Positions 1 to 7,834 of a DNA stretch of 64,000 bases are shown here, one piece after another. Numbering within the stretch: position 1 is the first letter of the stretch; each line of letters begins with the position of its first letter. Location: positions 62,001 through 126,000 of the forward strand of contig JACKFF010000006.1 in NCBI GenBank assembly GCA_020632595.1, written 5' to 3'. The stretch comes from Nitrospiraceae bacterium. GTDB taxonomy: Bacteria; Nitrospirota; Nitrospiria; Nitrospirales; UBA8639. A program made the position numbers and the translations under genes. The notes below the pieces were generated by a model, which saw only the letters and a list, made by a program, of their open reading frames with translations, searched no databases and was not told the origin of the DNA.

Positions 1-1
1 G

Positions 2-15
2 TGCTTCCGGAAGCA
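2..15. repeat. 14-bp perfect palindrome at window edge
   Basis: TGCTTCCGGAAGCA is a perfect 14-base palindrome about 140 bases upstream of the first gene. It may be part of a hairpin ending an upstream transcript, but the left side is cut by the window edge and no T-run follows. Confidence 0.3.
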
Positions 16-155
16 AGTGGGAACACCTTCGAATTTATGAGAGCCAAAAATCTTTCTTAGGTGGGGATTCTGAAGGATTGTCAGCAAATCCCTTACCCCA
101 AAGAACCCATGACTCTCCATAAATAAATAAGGAAAATAAATAAGGAGAAAAATGT

Positions 156-920
156 ATGCGCGCCTTAGCATCCCTGTTGTTCATTGCGGTTTTGACTGTT
201 GTGTCCTTTGGCTTGACATGGGCGGCCGATGCCCCTATTTTTGGCACCTTTGCCCTGTTTGAGGTGGATAAAGATTGGGGAAATTTGTCGGTGGAAGAAA
301 GGCAAAAAGGAGGGGAGGAGGCGAAAGCCCTGTTGGAATCAATCAAAAATCAGGTCACCGTGGATGGCTATTGGACCTATGGGTTGACAACGGAATCTCA
401 TTTTATGCTTCGGCTGCATTCCGCCGACCTCAAAGCCAATCAGCAATTAATGACTCAACTCCGGAGTACTCGCCTCGGCCGACATTTGAATTTGGAATAC
501 ACCGTCAGTGGAGTGACCAAAAGTTTAAATTATGCGCCGGATTTTCCGGAATTGTTGGAAAAGTTGAAAGCAGCGAAATACAAAGGAGATCCGTCGACAT
601 ATGCAATTATGATCCCGGTTCGGAAAAATGCCGAATGGTGGAATCTGCCTAAAGAAGAACGTGTGGCGCTGATGAAAGAGCATACCATTCCCACTGTGGC
701 CTATTTAGAAACAGTCAAACGGAAATTGTACCATTCCACCGGGATTTCAGACGTGGATTTTTTAACATATTTTGAAACAAATAGTTTGATTGAATTCAAT
801 GATCTGGTCATTGCGTTGCGGATGGTTCGGGAGGATAGCTTCAATGTTCAGCTCGGAGAGCCGACGATCATTGGCACACTGAAAAACTGGAATGAGATTG
901 TGGATCTCCTTATGAAATAG
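156..920 (+). CDS. cld: Periplasmic chlorite dismutase-family heme protein
   Basis: 254 residues. Chlorite dismutase converts chlorite to chloride and O2 using heme b. Residues 1-23 form a signal peptide (hydrophobic stretch, cleavage near TWA-AD), so the mature protein should be periplasmic. The C-terminal half carries the family core: His176 in the KEHTIPT stretch fits the proximal heme ligand and Arg189 in VKRKLYHS fits the distal catalytic arginine. Their 13-residue spacing equals that of His160/Arg173 in the Nitrospira defluvii enzyme as I recall it, and the flanking sequence is strikingly similar. The length suits the long, pentameric type. ATG 156 has an AAGGAG ribosome site. Two AAATAAATAAGGA copies lie just upstream, giving a doubled Shine-Dalgarno-like segment. 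Function is well supported; the physiological substrate is not proven by sequence. Confidence 0.93.
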   Translation: MRALASLLFIAVLTVVSFGLTWAADAPIFGTFALFEVDKDWGNLSVEERQKGGEEAKALLESIKNQVTVDGYWTYGLTTESHFMLRLHSADLKANQQLMTQLRSTRLGRHLNLEYTVSGVTKSLNYAPDFPELLEKLKAAKYKGDPSTYAIMIPVRKNAEWWNLPKEERVALMKEHTIPTVAYLETVKRKLYHSTGISDVDFLTYFETNSLIEFNDLVIALRMVREDSFNVQLGEPTIIGTLKNWNEIVDLLMK

Positions 921-958
921 ATGGGTCCCAGTTCGATCAGATGGATTCATGGTTTTGA

Positions 959-1090
959 ATAATCATTTTGGGGATTATATTGCCTGAAGGTGACAATTGT
1001 GCCGATTGCCATAACAAACACCCCAAAACTACCAAAAAAGATTGGAAGAAGGGTGATTTTATGGGAGCCATTGTTGTCAGACTGAAATAA
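959..1090 (+). pseudogene. Remnant of a Tll0287-like (DUF3365) c-type heme domain
   Basis: In the + frame that opens after a TGA at 956-958 there is no ATG start, yet the translation holds a clean c-type heme motif, CADCH, followed by NKHP, DWKKGD and a GAIVV strand, ending at TAA 1088-1090. This order (CxxCH, HP, DWK.GD, then hydrophobic strand) is the C-terminal end of Tll0287-like heme sensor domains; the chemoreceptor at 18111-19787 has an intact version. I read it as the decayed 3' tail of a lost sensor gene. The same stretch on the minus strand has a 63-residue frame, which I do not favour. A terminator follows after 31 bases. Confidence 0.6.
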
Positions 1091-1121
1091 TTTCGTTTTA
1101 CGACCAATCGTCTTGAGAAAG

Positions 1122-1158
1122 GGCGGGGAGGGTATCACAACCTTCCTCGCCTTTTTTT
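1122..1158 (+). terminator. Rho-independent terminator downstream of cld
   Basis: GGCGGGGAGGG (1122-1132), an 8-base loop, then CCTTCCTCGCC (1141-1151) form an 11-bp stem with two G-U pairs, followed directly by seven T (1152-1158). It should end transcripts from cld and the heme remnant before the chemotaxis genes. Confidence 0.85.
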
Positions 1159-1268
1159 ATTCCCACCCCTGGGCTTCCCTTTTTTTTAAAAAAATTCCCT
1201 CCGGTCCTTAAATTCGATCATAGGTGTGCCGATAACTTGAAATGGAAAAGGAAAAAGAATTGAGGCTG

Positions 1269-1313
1269 AAGGGTGAGTGGTAAAGCGAATAGTCCATCGT
1301 TTCACGCCTCACG
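1269..1313. repeat. Dispersed palindromic repeat, copy 1
   Basis: GGGTGAGTGGTAAAGCG is followed about 20 bases later by CGTTTCACGCCTCACG. The arms are imperfect inverted repeats. Similar arms recur near 1507-1577, 2491-2556 and 3181-3280. Confidence 0.5.
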
Positions 1314-1506
1314 AAGAAATCTGTTTCTTGCATCCATTCCGGATTTTTTCACTTCATTGAGCCCCTGGAACGGAAATCTTCCAGCGGAAATATGGCTATC
1401 GAAAATATTTTATGGGAGTGGGTTTTTGTCGGAATGACCACGGCCTATGGTCTTTCCCTTTGACGTCCTATGTAGTCTATGGGTTGTGGTTTCTATTGGT
1501 TCCAGG

Positions 1507-1577
1507 AAGGGTGAGTAGCAAGGCGTAAAGGGGATGTGCGGTGTTTTTTTCACGACTCCTTCCTGTTCACTCCTCAC
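1507..1577. repeat. Dispersed palindromic repeat, copy 2
   Basis: Left arm GGGTGAGTAGCAAGGCGTAA and right arm GTTCACTCCTCAC (1565-1577), just upstream of cheR. The right arm is nearly the same as in copy 3 (GTTCACTCCTTAC). Confidence 0.5.
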
Positions 1578-1627
1578 TATCAATCCCTTTACTTTTTGTT
1601 TTGGATCAATTGACGATAAAGGACAAT

Positions 1628-2467
1628 ATGATGACGGCAACGTTGACTGATAATGAATTTGAACAGTTTAAACACTTAATTTATCAGCAGGTCGGTATTA
1701 CGCTCGATGCCCCAAAAAAAACGCTCTTAGTTTCTCGTTTGGGGAAACGGCTTCGGGATCTTCACCTTTCCTCGTATCAGGCGTATTACGACTGTGTGAG
1801 CGGGAAAGGCGGGGAAGAAGAGTTGATGAAGTTGTTGGATCTTGTGTCAACGAATAAAACTGATTTTTATCGGGAGCCTGTGCATTTTGATTTTCTCCGC
1901 GACCAGGTTCTTTCAGAGGTGCAATCGGCCAAGACCTTGAGAATTTGGTCTTCCGCGTCCTCTTCCGGGGAAGAACCCTATACGATTGCCATGACCCTGT
2001 CTGATGGCATTGCCGATATTAATCGATGGGACATCAAAATTCTCGCCTCCGATATTTCTACGCGGGTATTGGCAAAGGCTTCCTCGGGTATCTATGAGGA
2101 AGAGCGGGTGAGTCAACTTCCCATTGATTTGGTGAAACGACATTTTCTCCGTGGGAAAGGCCCGCAAGCGGGAAAGCTGCAGGTGCGCCCTCAGATCGCG
2201 CGTCTTGTGGCCTTTCGACGGATAAATTTGATGGACCCGACCTTTCCTATACGGAGTCAATTGGATGTAATCTTTTGTCGGAATGTTATGATTTATTTTG
2301 ATCGTCCCACGCAAGCCAAACTCATGGAGAAGTTTTTCCGATATCTCCGCCCTGGTGGATATTTGTTTATCGGACATTCAGAAAGTTTGCAGTGGATCGA
2401 CCATCAATTTACATATCTGCGCCCGACCATTTATCAAAAACCGATCAGCGTGAAAAGTGAGGCGTAG
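1628..2467 (+). CDS. cheR: CheR chemoreceptor glutamate methyltransferase (copy 1)
   Basis: 279 residues from ATG 1628. The enzyme uses S-adenosylmethionine to methylate receptor glutamates during adaptation. An N-terminal helical CheR_N domain (about 1-65) precedes the methyltransferase domain with the glycine-type SAM motif IWSSASSSGEEPY, the acidic ILASDIS strand, VIFCRNVMIYF and the late GGYLFIGHSE segment. An upstream in-frame start at 1541 exists, but the AAAGGA ribosome site before 1628 and family alignment favour the shorter protein. It heads a cheR-cheD-cheB row and a second CheR lies at 4704. Cytoplasmic. Confidence 0.95.
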   Translation: MMTATLTDNEFEQFKHLIYQQVGITLDAPKKTLLVSRLGKRLRDLHLSSYQAYYDCVSGKGGEEELMKLLDLVSTNKTDFYREPVHFDFLRDQVLSEVQSAKTLRIWSSASSSGEEPYTIAMTLSDGIADINRWDIKILASDISTRVLAKASSGIYEEERVSQLPIDLVKRHFLRGKGPQAGKLQVRPQIARLVAFRRINLMDPTFPIRSQLDVIFCRNVMIYFDRPTQAKLMEKFFRYLRPGGYLFIGHSESLQWIDHQFTYLRPTIYQKPISVKSEA

Positions 2468-2490
2468 GGGAGAGGGCAAAGGGGAGAGTG

Positions 2491-2556
2491 GTTAGGCGTG
2501 GAGGATCGGAAGCACTCATCACTTTTCTCATGCTCCTGACTGTTCACTCCTTACTT
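2491..2556. repeat. Dispersed palindromic repeat, copy 3
   Basis: The cheR-cheD gap contains GTTAGGCGTGGAGG (2491 onward) and the right arm CTGACTGTTCACTCCTTAC (2538-2556), which ends 10 bases before the cheD start codon. Confidence 0.5.
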
Positions 2557-2566
2557 TAAGGAAATT

Positions 2567-3175
2567 ATGTCATCTACAGGATTGATGGAATTTGGGCATA
2601 TTCGGCGAATGCAGGATACCCGCTTCCCCTACGAAGTGGCCGTCATTCTCCCAGGTGAATATTTTGTAAGCCGGGAGCCCAAAGTCGTCTATACGGTATT
2701 AGGTTCCTGTATCTCAGTGTGTCTGCGAGATCCAGAAGCCGGCGTGGGAGGGATGAATCATTTCATGTTAGCAGCTCCTTCCAATATTGAAGGACACGAT
2801 AATTGGGCAGATTCGGGACGATACGGGAGCTTTGCCATGGAAATGCTGATGAACGATATTTTCAAGCGCGGCGGAAAAAAAGACCGCCTCGAAGCGAAAG
2901 TCTTTGGCGGGGGAAAGATTTATGATGGCACCATCGATATTGGGGCCCAAAATGCCGCTTGGGCTCTCGCCTTTTTGGAACAGGAGGGTCTGTCGCCTAT
3001 TAAAGCCGATGTCGGAGATGTCTGTCCTCGGAAGGTGTACTATTTCACCGATTCGGGAAAAGTGCTCATGAAAAAACTCGACCGTGTCGTGGCGAGTGCG
3101 ATTGCGCAGGAGGAGGGGCAGTATCGGAAGAAACTTCAACATGCTCCTGTGCAGTCGGACGTCACACTTTTTTGA
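2567..3175 (+). CDS. cheD: CheD chemoreceptor glutamine deamidase
   Basis: 202 residues. CheD deamidates selected receptor glutamines and, in bacteria with CheC, links adaptation to CheY-P. The catalytic Cys48 sits in VLGSCISVCLRD and the catalytic His65 in GGMNHFML, both in the expected order. The C-terminal part has the usual VFGGG and DVG motifs. An N-terminal extension of about 20 residues and a C-terminal tail of about 30 make it longer than the roughly 160-residue norm. No cheC is visible in the window; phosphatase activity comes from cheZ instead. Start ATG 2567 has AAGGA before it. Confidence 0.95.
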   Translation: MSSTGLMEFGHIRRMQDTRFPYEVAVILPGEYFVSREPKVVYTVLGSCISVCLRDPEAGVGGMNHFMLAAPSNIEGHDNWADSGRYGSFAMEMLMNDIFKRGGKKDRLEAKVFGGGKIYDGTIDIGAQNAAWALAFLEQEGLSPIKADVGDVCPRKVYYFTDSGKVLMKKLDRVVASAIAQEEGQYRKKLQHAPVQSDVTLF

Positions 3176-3180
3176 GGAAA

Positions 3181-3280
3181 CACGAGAGGCGTAAGGTGTA
3201 AGGCGTGAGGAGAGAGGACTGTCGCGAGAGAAAACCATGTTGTTTTTTGCTGCTGACGCCTCACTGTTTACTCTTTACGG
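3181..3280. repeat. Dispersed palindromic repeat, copy 4
   Basis: Left arm GAGGCGTAAGGTGTAAGGCG (within 3181-3210) and right arm CTGACGCCTCACTGTTTACT (3253 onward) in the cheD-cheB gap. This is the clearest inverted repeat of the set and ends about 16 bases before the cheB start. Confidence 0.55.
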
Positions 3281-3296
3281 AATTAGGGGGATCAAT

Positions 3297-4364
3297 ATGA
3301 ATGGTAAAAAAATACGCGTGTTGATTGTAGATGACTCGGCATTGATTCGAAATGTTATGACGGAGATTTTATCGCAAGATCCTGAGATCGAGGTGGTCGG
3401 AACCGCTCCTGACCCCTATGTCGCCAGGGATAAAATGAAGGCCCTTAACCCTGATGTGCTGACCCTGGATGTGGAAATGCCAAAAATGGATGGACTCACC
3501 TTTTTGCAGAAAATCATGGCCGCACGGCCGATGCCTGTGGTGATGGTGAGTTCGTTGACTGAACAAGGCGCGGCGACGACGTTACAGGCTTTGGAAGCCG
3601 GTGCCGTGGATTTTGTGACGAAGCCCACGGTGGATGTTCAGCATGGGCTGTCGGACTTAGCTCATCAAATTATCAGCAAAGTGAAGATCGCGGCCCAGGC
3701 CAGCGTGAAAAGACGAACTCCACCGGCTGACTGTACTGAACGGATTAAAGCACTGGCTGCCCAATCCGCGATGATTAAAACTACTGATACGATTATCGCT
3801 ATCGGGGCGTCCACTGGTGGGACCGAAGCGCTTCGGGAATTATTGGAAGTGCTGCCACCGAATACCCCACCCATCATTATGACGCAGCATATGCCGGAAC
3901 AATTTACCAAATCGTTTGCCAATCGGCTGAATGAACTGTGTCAGATTCACGTGAAAGAAGCTCGGGAAGGTGACAGCGTCATGCCCGGACAGGCCTTGTT
4001 GGCGCCGGGTAATTATCATATGGAACTTCGCCGGAGCGGTGCCCGCTATTATGTCTCACTGAATCAAGAGCCGCAGGTCAACCGATTTCGTCCCTCCGTG
4101 GACGTCATGTTTCGATCGGTCGCCCGGTATGCCGGGGGGAATAGTCTCGGAGTAATCCTGACTGGAATGGGGAATGACGGTGCTGCCGGCATGTTAGAAA
4201 TGAAGCAAGCCGGAGCCTTTAACCTTGCCCAGGATGAAGCGTCCTGTGTCGTGTTTGGGATGCCCAAAGAAGCCATTAAGGCTGGAGGAGTCGACAAAAT
4301 TCTTCCGTTACACGACATTCCTGCAGCCATGCTGGCTCATTTGAAGATGCTGGCTCCGCGTTAA
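3297..4364 (+). CDS. cheB: CheB protein-glutamate methylesterase/response regulator
   Basis: 355 residues from ATG 3297 (the open frame reaches back to 3237 but gains nothing recognisable). The receiver domain (5-125) has the acidic pair DD, phospho-acceptor Asp58 in LTLDVEMP, and K109 in TKP. The methylesterase domain (165-350) has the triad Ser172 (IGASTGG), His198 (TQHMPE) and Asp294 (MGNDGA). The spacing 26/96 is identical to Ser164/His190/Asp286 of the enteric enzyme. It removes methyl groups set by CheR and is activated by CheA phosphorylation. It follows cheD closely. Confidence 0.97.
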   Translation: MNGKKIRVLIVDDSALIRNVMTEILSQDPEIEVVGTAPDPYVARDKMKALNPDVLTLDVEMPKMDGLTFLQKIMAARPMPVVMVSSLTEQGAATTLQALEAGAVDFVTKPTVDVQHGLSDLAHQIISKVKIAAQASVKRRTPPADCTERIKALAAQSAMIKTTDTIIAIGASTGGTEALRELLEVLPPNTPPIIMTQHMPEQFTKSFANRLNELCQIHVKEAREGDSVMPGQALLAPGNYHMELRRSGARYYVSLNQEPQVNRFRPSVDVMFRSVARYAGGNSLGVILTGMGNDGAAGMLEMKQAGAFNLAQDEASCVVFGMPKEAIKAGGVDKILPLHDIPAAMLAHLKMLAPR

Positions 4365-4703
4365 GAGGAGCCTTCCGGATAGGGAAGGTCCCGAGATATA
4401 AACACAGTGGCCTTTTTCCGGTCCTAATGATTCTCCTGATATCATGAGGCTGAACTCCTGTCTTTGTCCCATTCGCCATGGGGAGATCATTGAGGTTTGT
4501 CTCTATAATTTGGGGGCCTTCATCTTTTTCCCTTTTTTTTGCTTTGTTGAATTTCCATACGGGGACATGCTGCCTCTGTGTGGACTTTTTCCCGCTGGTC
4601 TGGAAGATGGGAATTTGGATGTCTGGGCATTAATCGAAGAGCGTACTTTGAACGGTGCCCAATCATTTGTTTCCTTATTAGCTTTATTTCCAGTAGAACC
4701 ATA
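4365..4703. other. Gap between cheB and second cheR
   Basis: A CCTTCC/GGAAGG hairpin (4371-4388) just after the cheB stop is the only structure I see; it lacks a T-run. The two open frames across this gap (+ from 4444, and the upstream extension of cheR2) have no recognisable content. Confidence 0.4.
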
Positions 4704-5534
4704 GTGGCCCCAGAAATAACCTTTGAAGATGTTGCATATATCCGGAATCTGGTCCGGGTGCAGGCAGGAATGGTTTTAGAGCAGGAGAAAACCTATTTAG
4801 TGCAATCCCGCCTTGAGCCGTTTGCCAAACAGGAAGGTTTTGGATCAATGGCTGATCTGGTTTCTTCCCTCCGACAGACTTCCTATGGCCCATTACACAA
4901 ACGGGTCGTGGAGGCCATGACCGTCAACGAGACAAGTTTTTTTCGGGACCTCCTTCCATTTCAAGCACTAAAAGACCGGCTCCTGCCGGAAGTGATTCAA
5001 ACAAATAGAGATACCAAGCGTGTGCATATTTGGTGCGGAGCCAGTTCCAGCGGACAGGAGCCCTATTCAATTTTTTTGACCATTTTGCAGCATTTTCCGG
5101 AACTGACGTCCTGGCATATTCGTTTGATTGCCACTGACATTTCGCAGGAAATGGTCAGACGTGGTCAGGAAGGGCGATATGGACCATTCGAAGTCAATCG
5201 GGGCCTTTCTCCGCTTATGCTGAAAACCTATTTTTCACAGGAAGGGATGGAATGGCAGATTCGTGATGATGTGCGGGACAGAATCGAGTTTTATGAAATG
5301 AACCTGATCGGTTTGTGGTTGGTTCTTCCGCCAATGGATCTGGTATTCATGCGGAATGTCATGATGTATTTCGATATGGAAACCCGGAAGGACATTCTTC
5401 GCCGTATTCGAGGAATTCTCGCCCCTCATGGGTATTTGATTCTCGGAGCCACGGAAACAACGTTGGCTGTGGATGATCATTTTGAGCGTGTTCCGGTGAA
5501 CGGCACGACAGTATACCGAATTAAGAAGGATTAA
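4704..5534 (+). CDS. cheR: CheR-type methyltransferase (copy 2)
   Basis: About 276 residues if GTG 4704 is the start. The open frame reaches back to 4578, but the first 42 codons (Trp/Arg/Phe-rich) match nothing, while homology to copy 1 begins at EDVAYIRNLVRVQAG. The CheR core is complete: MTVNETSFFRD, SAM site IWCGASSSGQEPYS, LIATDIS, DLVFMRNVMMYFD, GYLILGATE. It differs clearly from copy 1, so this is an old paralogue or belongs to a separate receptor class. No strong ribosome site precedes GTG 4704, so the start is uncertain. Confidence 0.88.
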   Translation: MAPEITFEDVAYIRNLVRVQAGMVLEQEKTYLVQSRLEPFAKQEGFGSMADLVSSLRQTSYGPLHKRVVEAMTVNETSFFRDLLPFQALKDRLLPEVIQTNRDTKRVHIWCGASSSGQEPYSIFLTILQHFPELTSWHIRLIATDISQEMVRRGQEGRYGPFEVNRGLSPLMLKTYFSQEGMEWQIRDDVRDRIEFYEMNLIGLWLVLPPMDLVFMRNVMMYFDMETRKDILRRIRGILAPHGYLILGATETTLAVDDHFERVPVNGTTVYRIKKD

Positions 5535-5823
5535 TGGAGAGTGTGATTTTTTATGGTCTGATCGGGGCATCTTGCGCCATTTGATGGGCGTAACCTTTCA
5601 ATGGGTTTCATTGTTTTTCCTCGAAAGAGTCGCGAATGCATTCGACTGTCTCAGCGGGAGCGGATTTCTTAGTCGTGCCCGATTTGCTCTGTGTGGTTCT
5701 GGAAAAAATTGTCATGGGGTAGAGAAGACTATGCCGACATGAAGCCAAGCAGGCGTCAATTGCATTTTCCTTTTTGGTTATGAAAAAAACAAACCGACCC
5801 TAATGCGATTAGGCAGGAGTATT

Positions 5824-5850
5824 TAATTCTTTGCGAATCCTCTCCGATAA
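5824..5850 (+). promoter_or_regulatory. Probable sigma-28 (FliA) promoter for the STAS gene
   Basis: TAATTCTT (5824-5831), an 11-base spacer, then TCCGATAA (5843-5850) fit the FliA consensus TAAAGTTT-N11-GCCGATAA: 7 of 8 in the -10 and 5 of 8 in the -35. Transcription would start near 5857, about 56 bases before the STAS start. The other 270 bases of the gap show nothing clear. Confidence 0.6.
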
Positions 5851-5912
5851 GGGAAATTGGATGATCACATGATCGTCAAAGAGGTTTCTTGGCATACACC
5901 ATGGAGGAGTAT

Positions 5913-6260
5913 ATGAATGTTACGCAAGAAAAGCGTGAAAATGTCGTGGTCGTGCATTTGGCGGGACGGTTTGACTTTGGCGCAAGAAAAACCTTCAAAG
6001 ACAGTTTAGGAGAGGCGATGAAAGAAGAGTTGCCGATTGTCTTGGATTTTGGAGAGGTATCGTTTGTGGATAGTTCCGCTTTGGGCATTTTAGTGATTGC
6101 CCATCAAACTCTTAAAAGTAAAAAAATCCCCTTTAGTCTCGTGAATCCTCAACCGTATGTTCGCCAGGTTTTGGATTTAGCCAATGTGGCCAAAATGATC
6201 CCTATTTATCAGACAATTGGTGAGGTCCCTCAAATGGCGGTTGTATCATCAGAGGTATAA
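5913..6260 (+). CDS. STAS-domain anti-sigma-factor-antagonist-like protein
   Basis: 115 residues, a single STAS domain. Such proteins are switched by serine phosphorylation and bind kinase or transporter partners. The phospho-site segment FVDSSALGIL (Ser54/Ser55) is intact. ATG 5913 is preceded by GGAGG; an upstream TTG at 5889 is in frame but lacks a ribosome site. No HPK/RsbW-type kinase lies beside it, so its partner may be the downstream hybrid kinase or a distant gene. The likely sigma-28 promoter ties it to motility. Function inferred from the fold only. Confidence 0.88.
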   Translation: MNVTQEKRENVVVVHLAGRFDFGARKTFKDSLGEAMKEELPIVLDFGEVSFVDSSALGILVIAHQTLKSKKIPFSLVNPQPYVRQVLDLANVAKMIPIYQTIGEVPQMAVVSSEV

Positions 6261-6398
6261 TCGGTAATCCTTTTTTGCCCGTTTTAGCTCCCTCGGCAAT
6301 TGAACTGTGATATGGAGTGTGAAAAGGAAGGGGGGAGCGTGCGGGATAAGCGCAGGCCGTGAAACCCATGACAACGGTTATTCAGCACTCCTGCCGGT

Positions 6399-6474
6399 GG
6401 ATAGCGGGAATCTATCCGGAAAAAGCGAGGATGGATTTTTGATATACAATGTCGGGAATGCCGGCGTCTGCCGG
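6399..6474. repeat. REP-like palindromic segment
   Basis: GGATAG (6399-6404) pairs with CTATCC (6412-6417) around CGGGAAT, and CCGGCGTCTGCCGG (6461-6474) is a second small palindrome. The GCGGGAAT/CCGG style resembles extragenic palindromic repeats. The rest of the 302-base gap (6261-6562) shows no gene. Confidence 0.35.
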
Positions 6475-6562
6475 AAGGGGTAGGGGTGAGGCGGGTAGGT
6501 CGGCTGAGCTTCCATGCTTCAAGCTTTCAGGGAAGAGCTTCTCTTGCGGAGCGCCGTGATCT

Positions 6563-7831
6563 ATGACGACTCGAAAGCGTCTTGCCTGTTCACAGATATG
6601 TGCAGGCATGTATTTGGTGCGAATTCTCGATTCATGGTGGAAGTCGCCGTTTTTTCATCACCGCCGACTGCTTTCCTCCCACGATGTGCAGCAATTGCTC
6701 CAATCGGGCATTCGTGAAGTCGAAATTGATACTGCCAAGGGGCTTGATGTTCCGACCGATACAGAAACCTTTTCCCTCCAGAACACCCTTGAGTGTCATT
6801 CGGAGGCAAAGACGCTTTTCGATCAGGATGAAACATCCGGGTATAAGTCCTCCCCATGCTTTCCGGAGAAAGAGGATGGACTGGAAGATGACCATCAAAA
6901 ACGGCTAATACGGTTGCGCGAAGATACGATTGCGGCATTGGAAGACATGTTTGAAGGCGTCAAAACCGGTCAGGCCATTCCTCACCTCGCCATGGAGGAG
7001 ACCGCCAAGGCCTTTGTGGAAAAAGCCTTAGCCCACCCTGCCGTCCTTGCCGAGATCATGCTTATTGAGCATCTTGAACAGTTTGATCCCACCCTCTACT
7101 CGCATGTTGTTGATACAGCCTTGTTGTCGATTCTCGTCGGCCTCCAACTCAAATGGGAGGTGAAGCAACTTGAAGAGATCGCCGTCGCTGCCTTGTTACA
7201 TGATGTCGGGTATATGCGGCTTCCTCTCAACCTGGTTCAGTCACGATGGGGGAGCATTGGGATTGATTATTCGTTGTTACAGCAACATGTCGATATGGGA
7301 ATGGTGCTGATCAATAAACATTCGGAATTTTCGCAGGACATCGTTCAGATGGTGCAGGAGCATCATGCCTATCTGGATGGCTCAGGGTATTCCACCATTT
7401 TAGGTGGAAAACCGGTCTCCGACTCTGGAATTTTATTAGGACTCACCGATTATGTTGATGAGTTGCTCGCTGTGGGGAATGCCGGTGGATCATTTCCGGT
7501 GGCCTTAGGGATACGGCGAGTCTACCAAGAAGCACAAAAAGGAAAGTTCCCGACGCGGTTTGTCGAAGCCATGATTCGTGTATTGGGAGTGTATCCGGTG
7601 GGCACGGTTGTGCAACTTTCCACGGGTGAGGATGCCGTGGTGGTGAAGCAGAATCCTGAGATGAGCGTGAGGCCACATGTGAAAATTTTCAGAACATCCA
7701 CCGGCGAAATTCTCAAGAACCCCGAGGTAAGAAATTTAGGGACACATTCAGAATTAAAGTATGAAGTGAGAATTACGAAAGTGCTAGATTCTGTAGATCC
7801 TTCTATTAACCTTCGCGAAATTTTCTCCTAG
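6563..7831 (+). CDS. HD-GYP-type protein with altered active-site motifs
   Basis: 422 residues. The N-terminus (1-60) matches the DUF3391 region often placed before HD-GYP domains (GMYLVRILDSWW, IREVEID..KGLD). The C-terminal HD-GYP region (about 165-350) has His213-Asp214 and His267-His268. HD-GYP enzymes hydrolyse cyclic-di-GMP with a metal centre. Key positions differ from consensus: HDxGK is HDVGY (Lys to Tyr217), HHE is HHA (Glu to Ala269) and GYP is GYS (Pro to Ser277). It may have lost or shifted catalysis and act as a c-di-GMP sensor; this is inference. The next gene starts 3 bases after its stop, so the two are co-translated. Confidence 0.85.
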   Translation: MTTRKRLACSQICAGMYLVRILDSWWKSPFFHHRRLLSSHDVQQLLQSGIREVEIDTAKGLDVPTDTETFSLQNTLECHSEAKTLFDQDETSGYKSSPCFPEKEDGLEDDHQKRLIRLREDTIAALEDMFEGVKTGQAIPHLAMEETAKAFVEKALAHPAVLAEIMLIEHLEQFDPTLYSHVVDTALLSILVGLQLKWEVKQLEEIAVAALLHDVGYMRLPLNLVQSRWGSIGIDYSLLQQHVDMGMVLINKHSEFSQDIVQMVQEHHAYLDGSGYSTILGGKPVSDSGILLGLTDYVDELLAVGNAGGSFPVALGIRRVYQEAQKGKFPTRFVEAMIRVLGVYPVGTVVQLSTGEDAVVVKQNPEMSVRPHVKIFRTSTGEILKNPEVRNLGTHSELKYEVRITKVLDSVDPSINLREIFS

Positions 7832-7834
7832 CTC

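Larger units (their letters stand above)
921..1627. other. 707-base gap between cld and cheR
   Basis: Apart from the heme-domain remnant (959-1090), the terminator (1122-1158) and two repeat copies (1269-1313 and about 1507-1577), I see no supported gene. 1160-1260 is T-rich then A-rich non-coding sequence. Confidence 0.6.

Noticed and set aside
275..652. 125-codon + frame inside cld
   Set aside because: Lies wholly within cld, which has strong family identity; composition is that of a shadow frame.
947..1138. 63-codon minus-strand frame with a hydrophobic stretch
   Set aside because: Its hydrophobic run is the reverse reading of the heme-domain remnant, and the start lies in the terminator stem; the + strand reading is better.
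4444..4704. 86-codon + frame between cheB and the second cheR
   Set aside because: No ribosome site, no family, Cys/Phe-rich composition typical of non-coding sequence.
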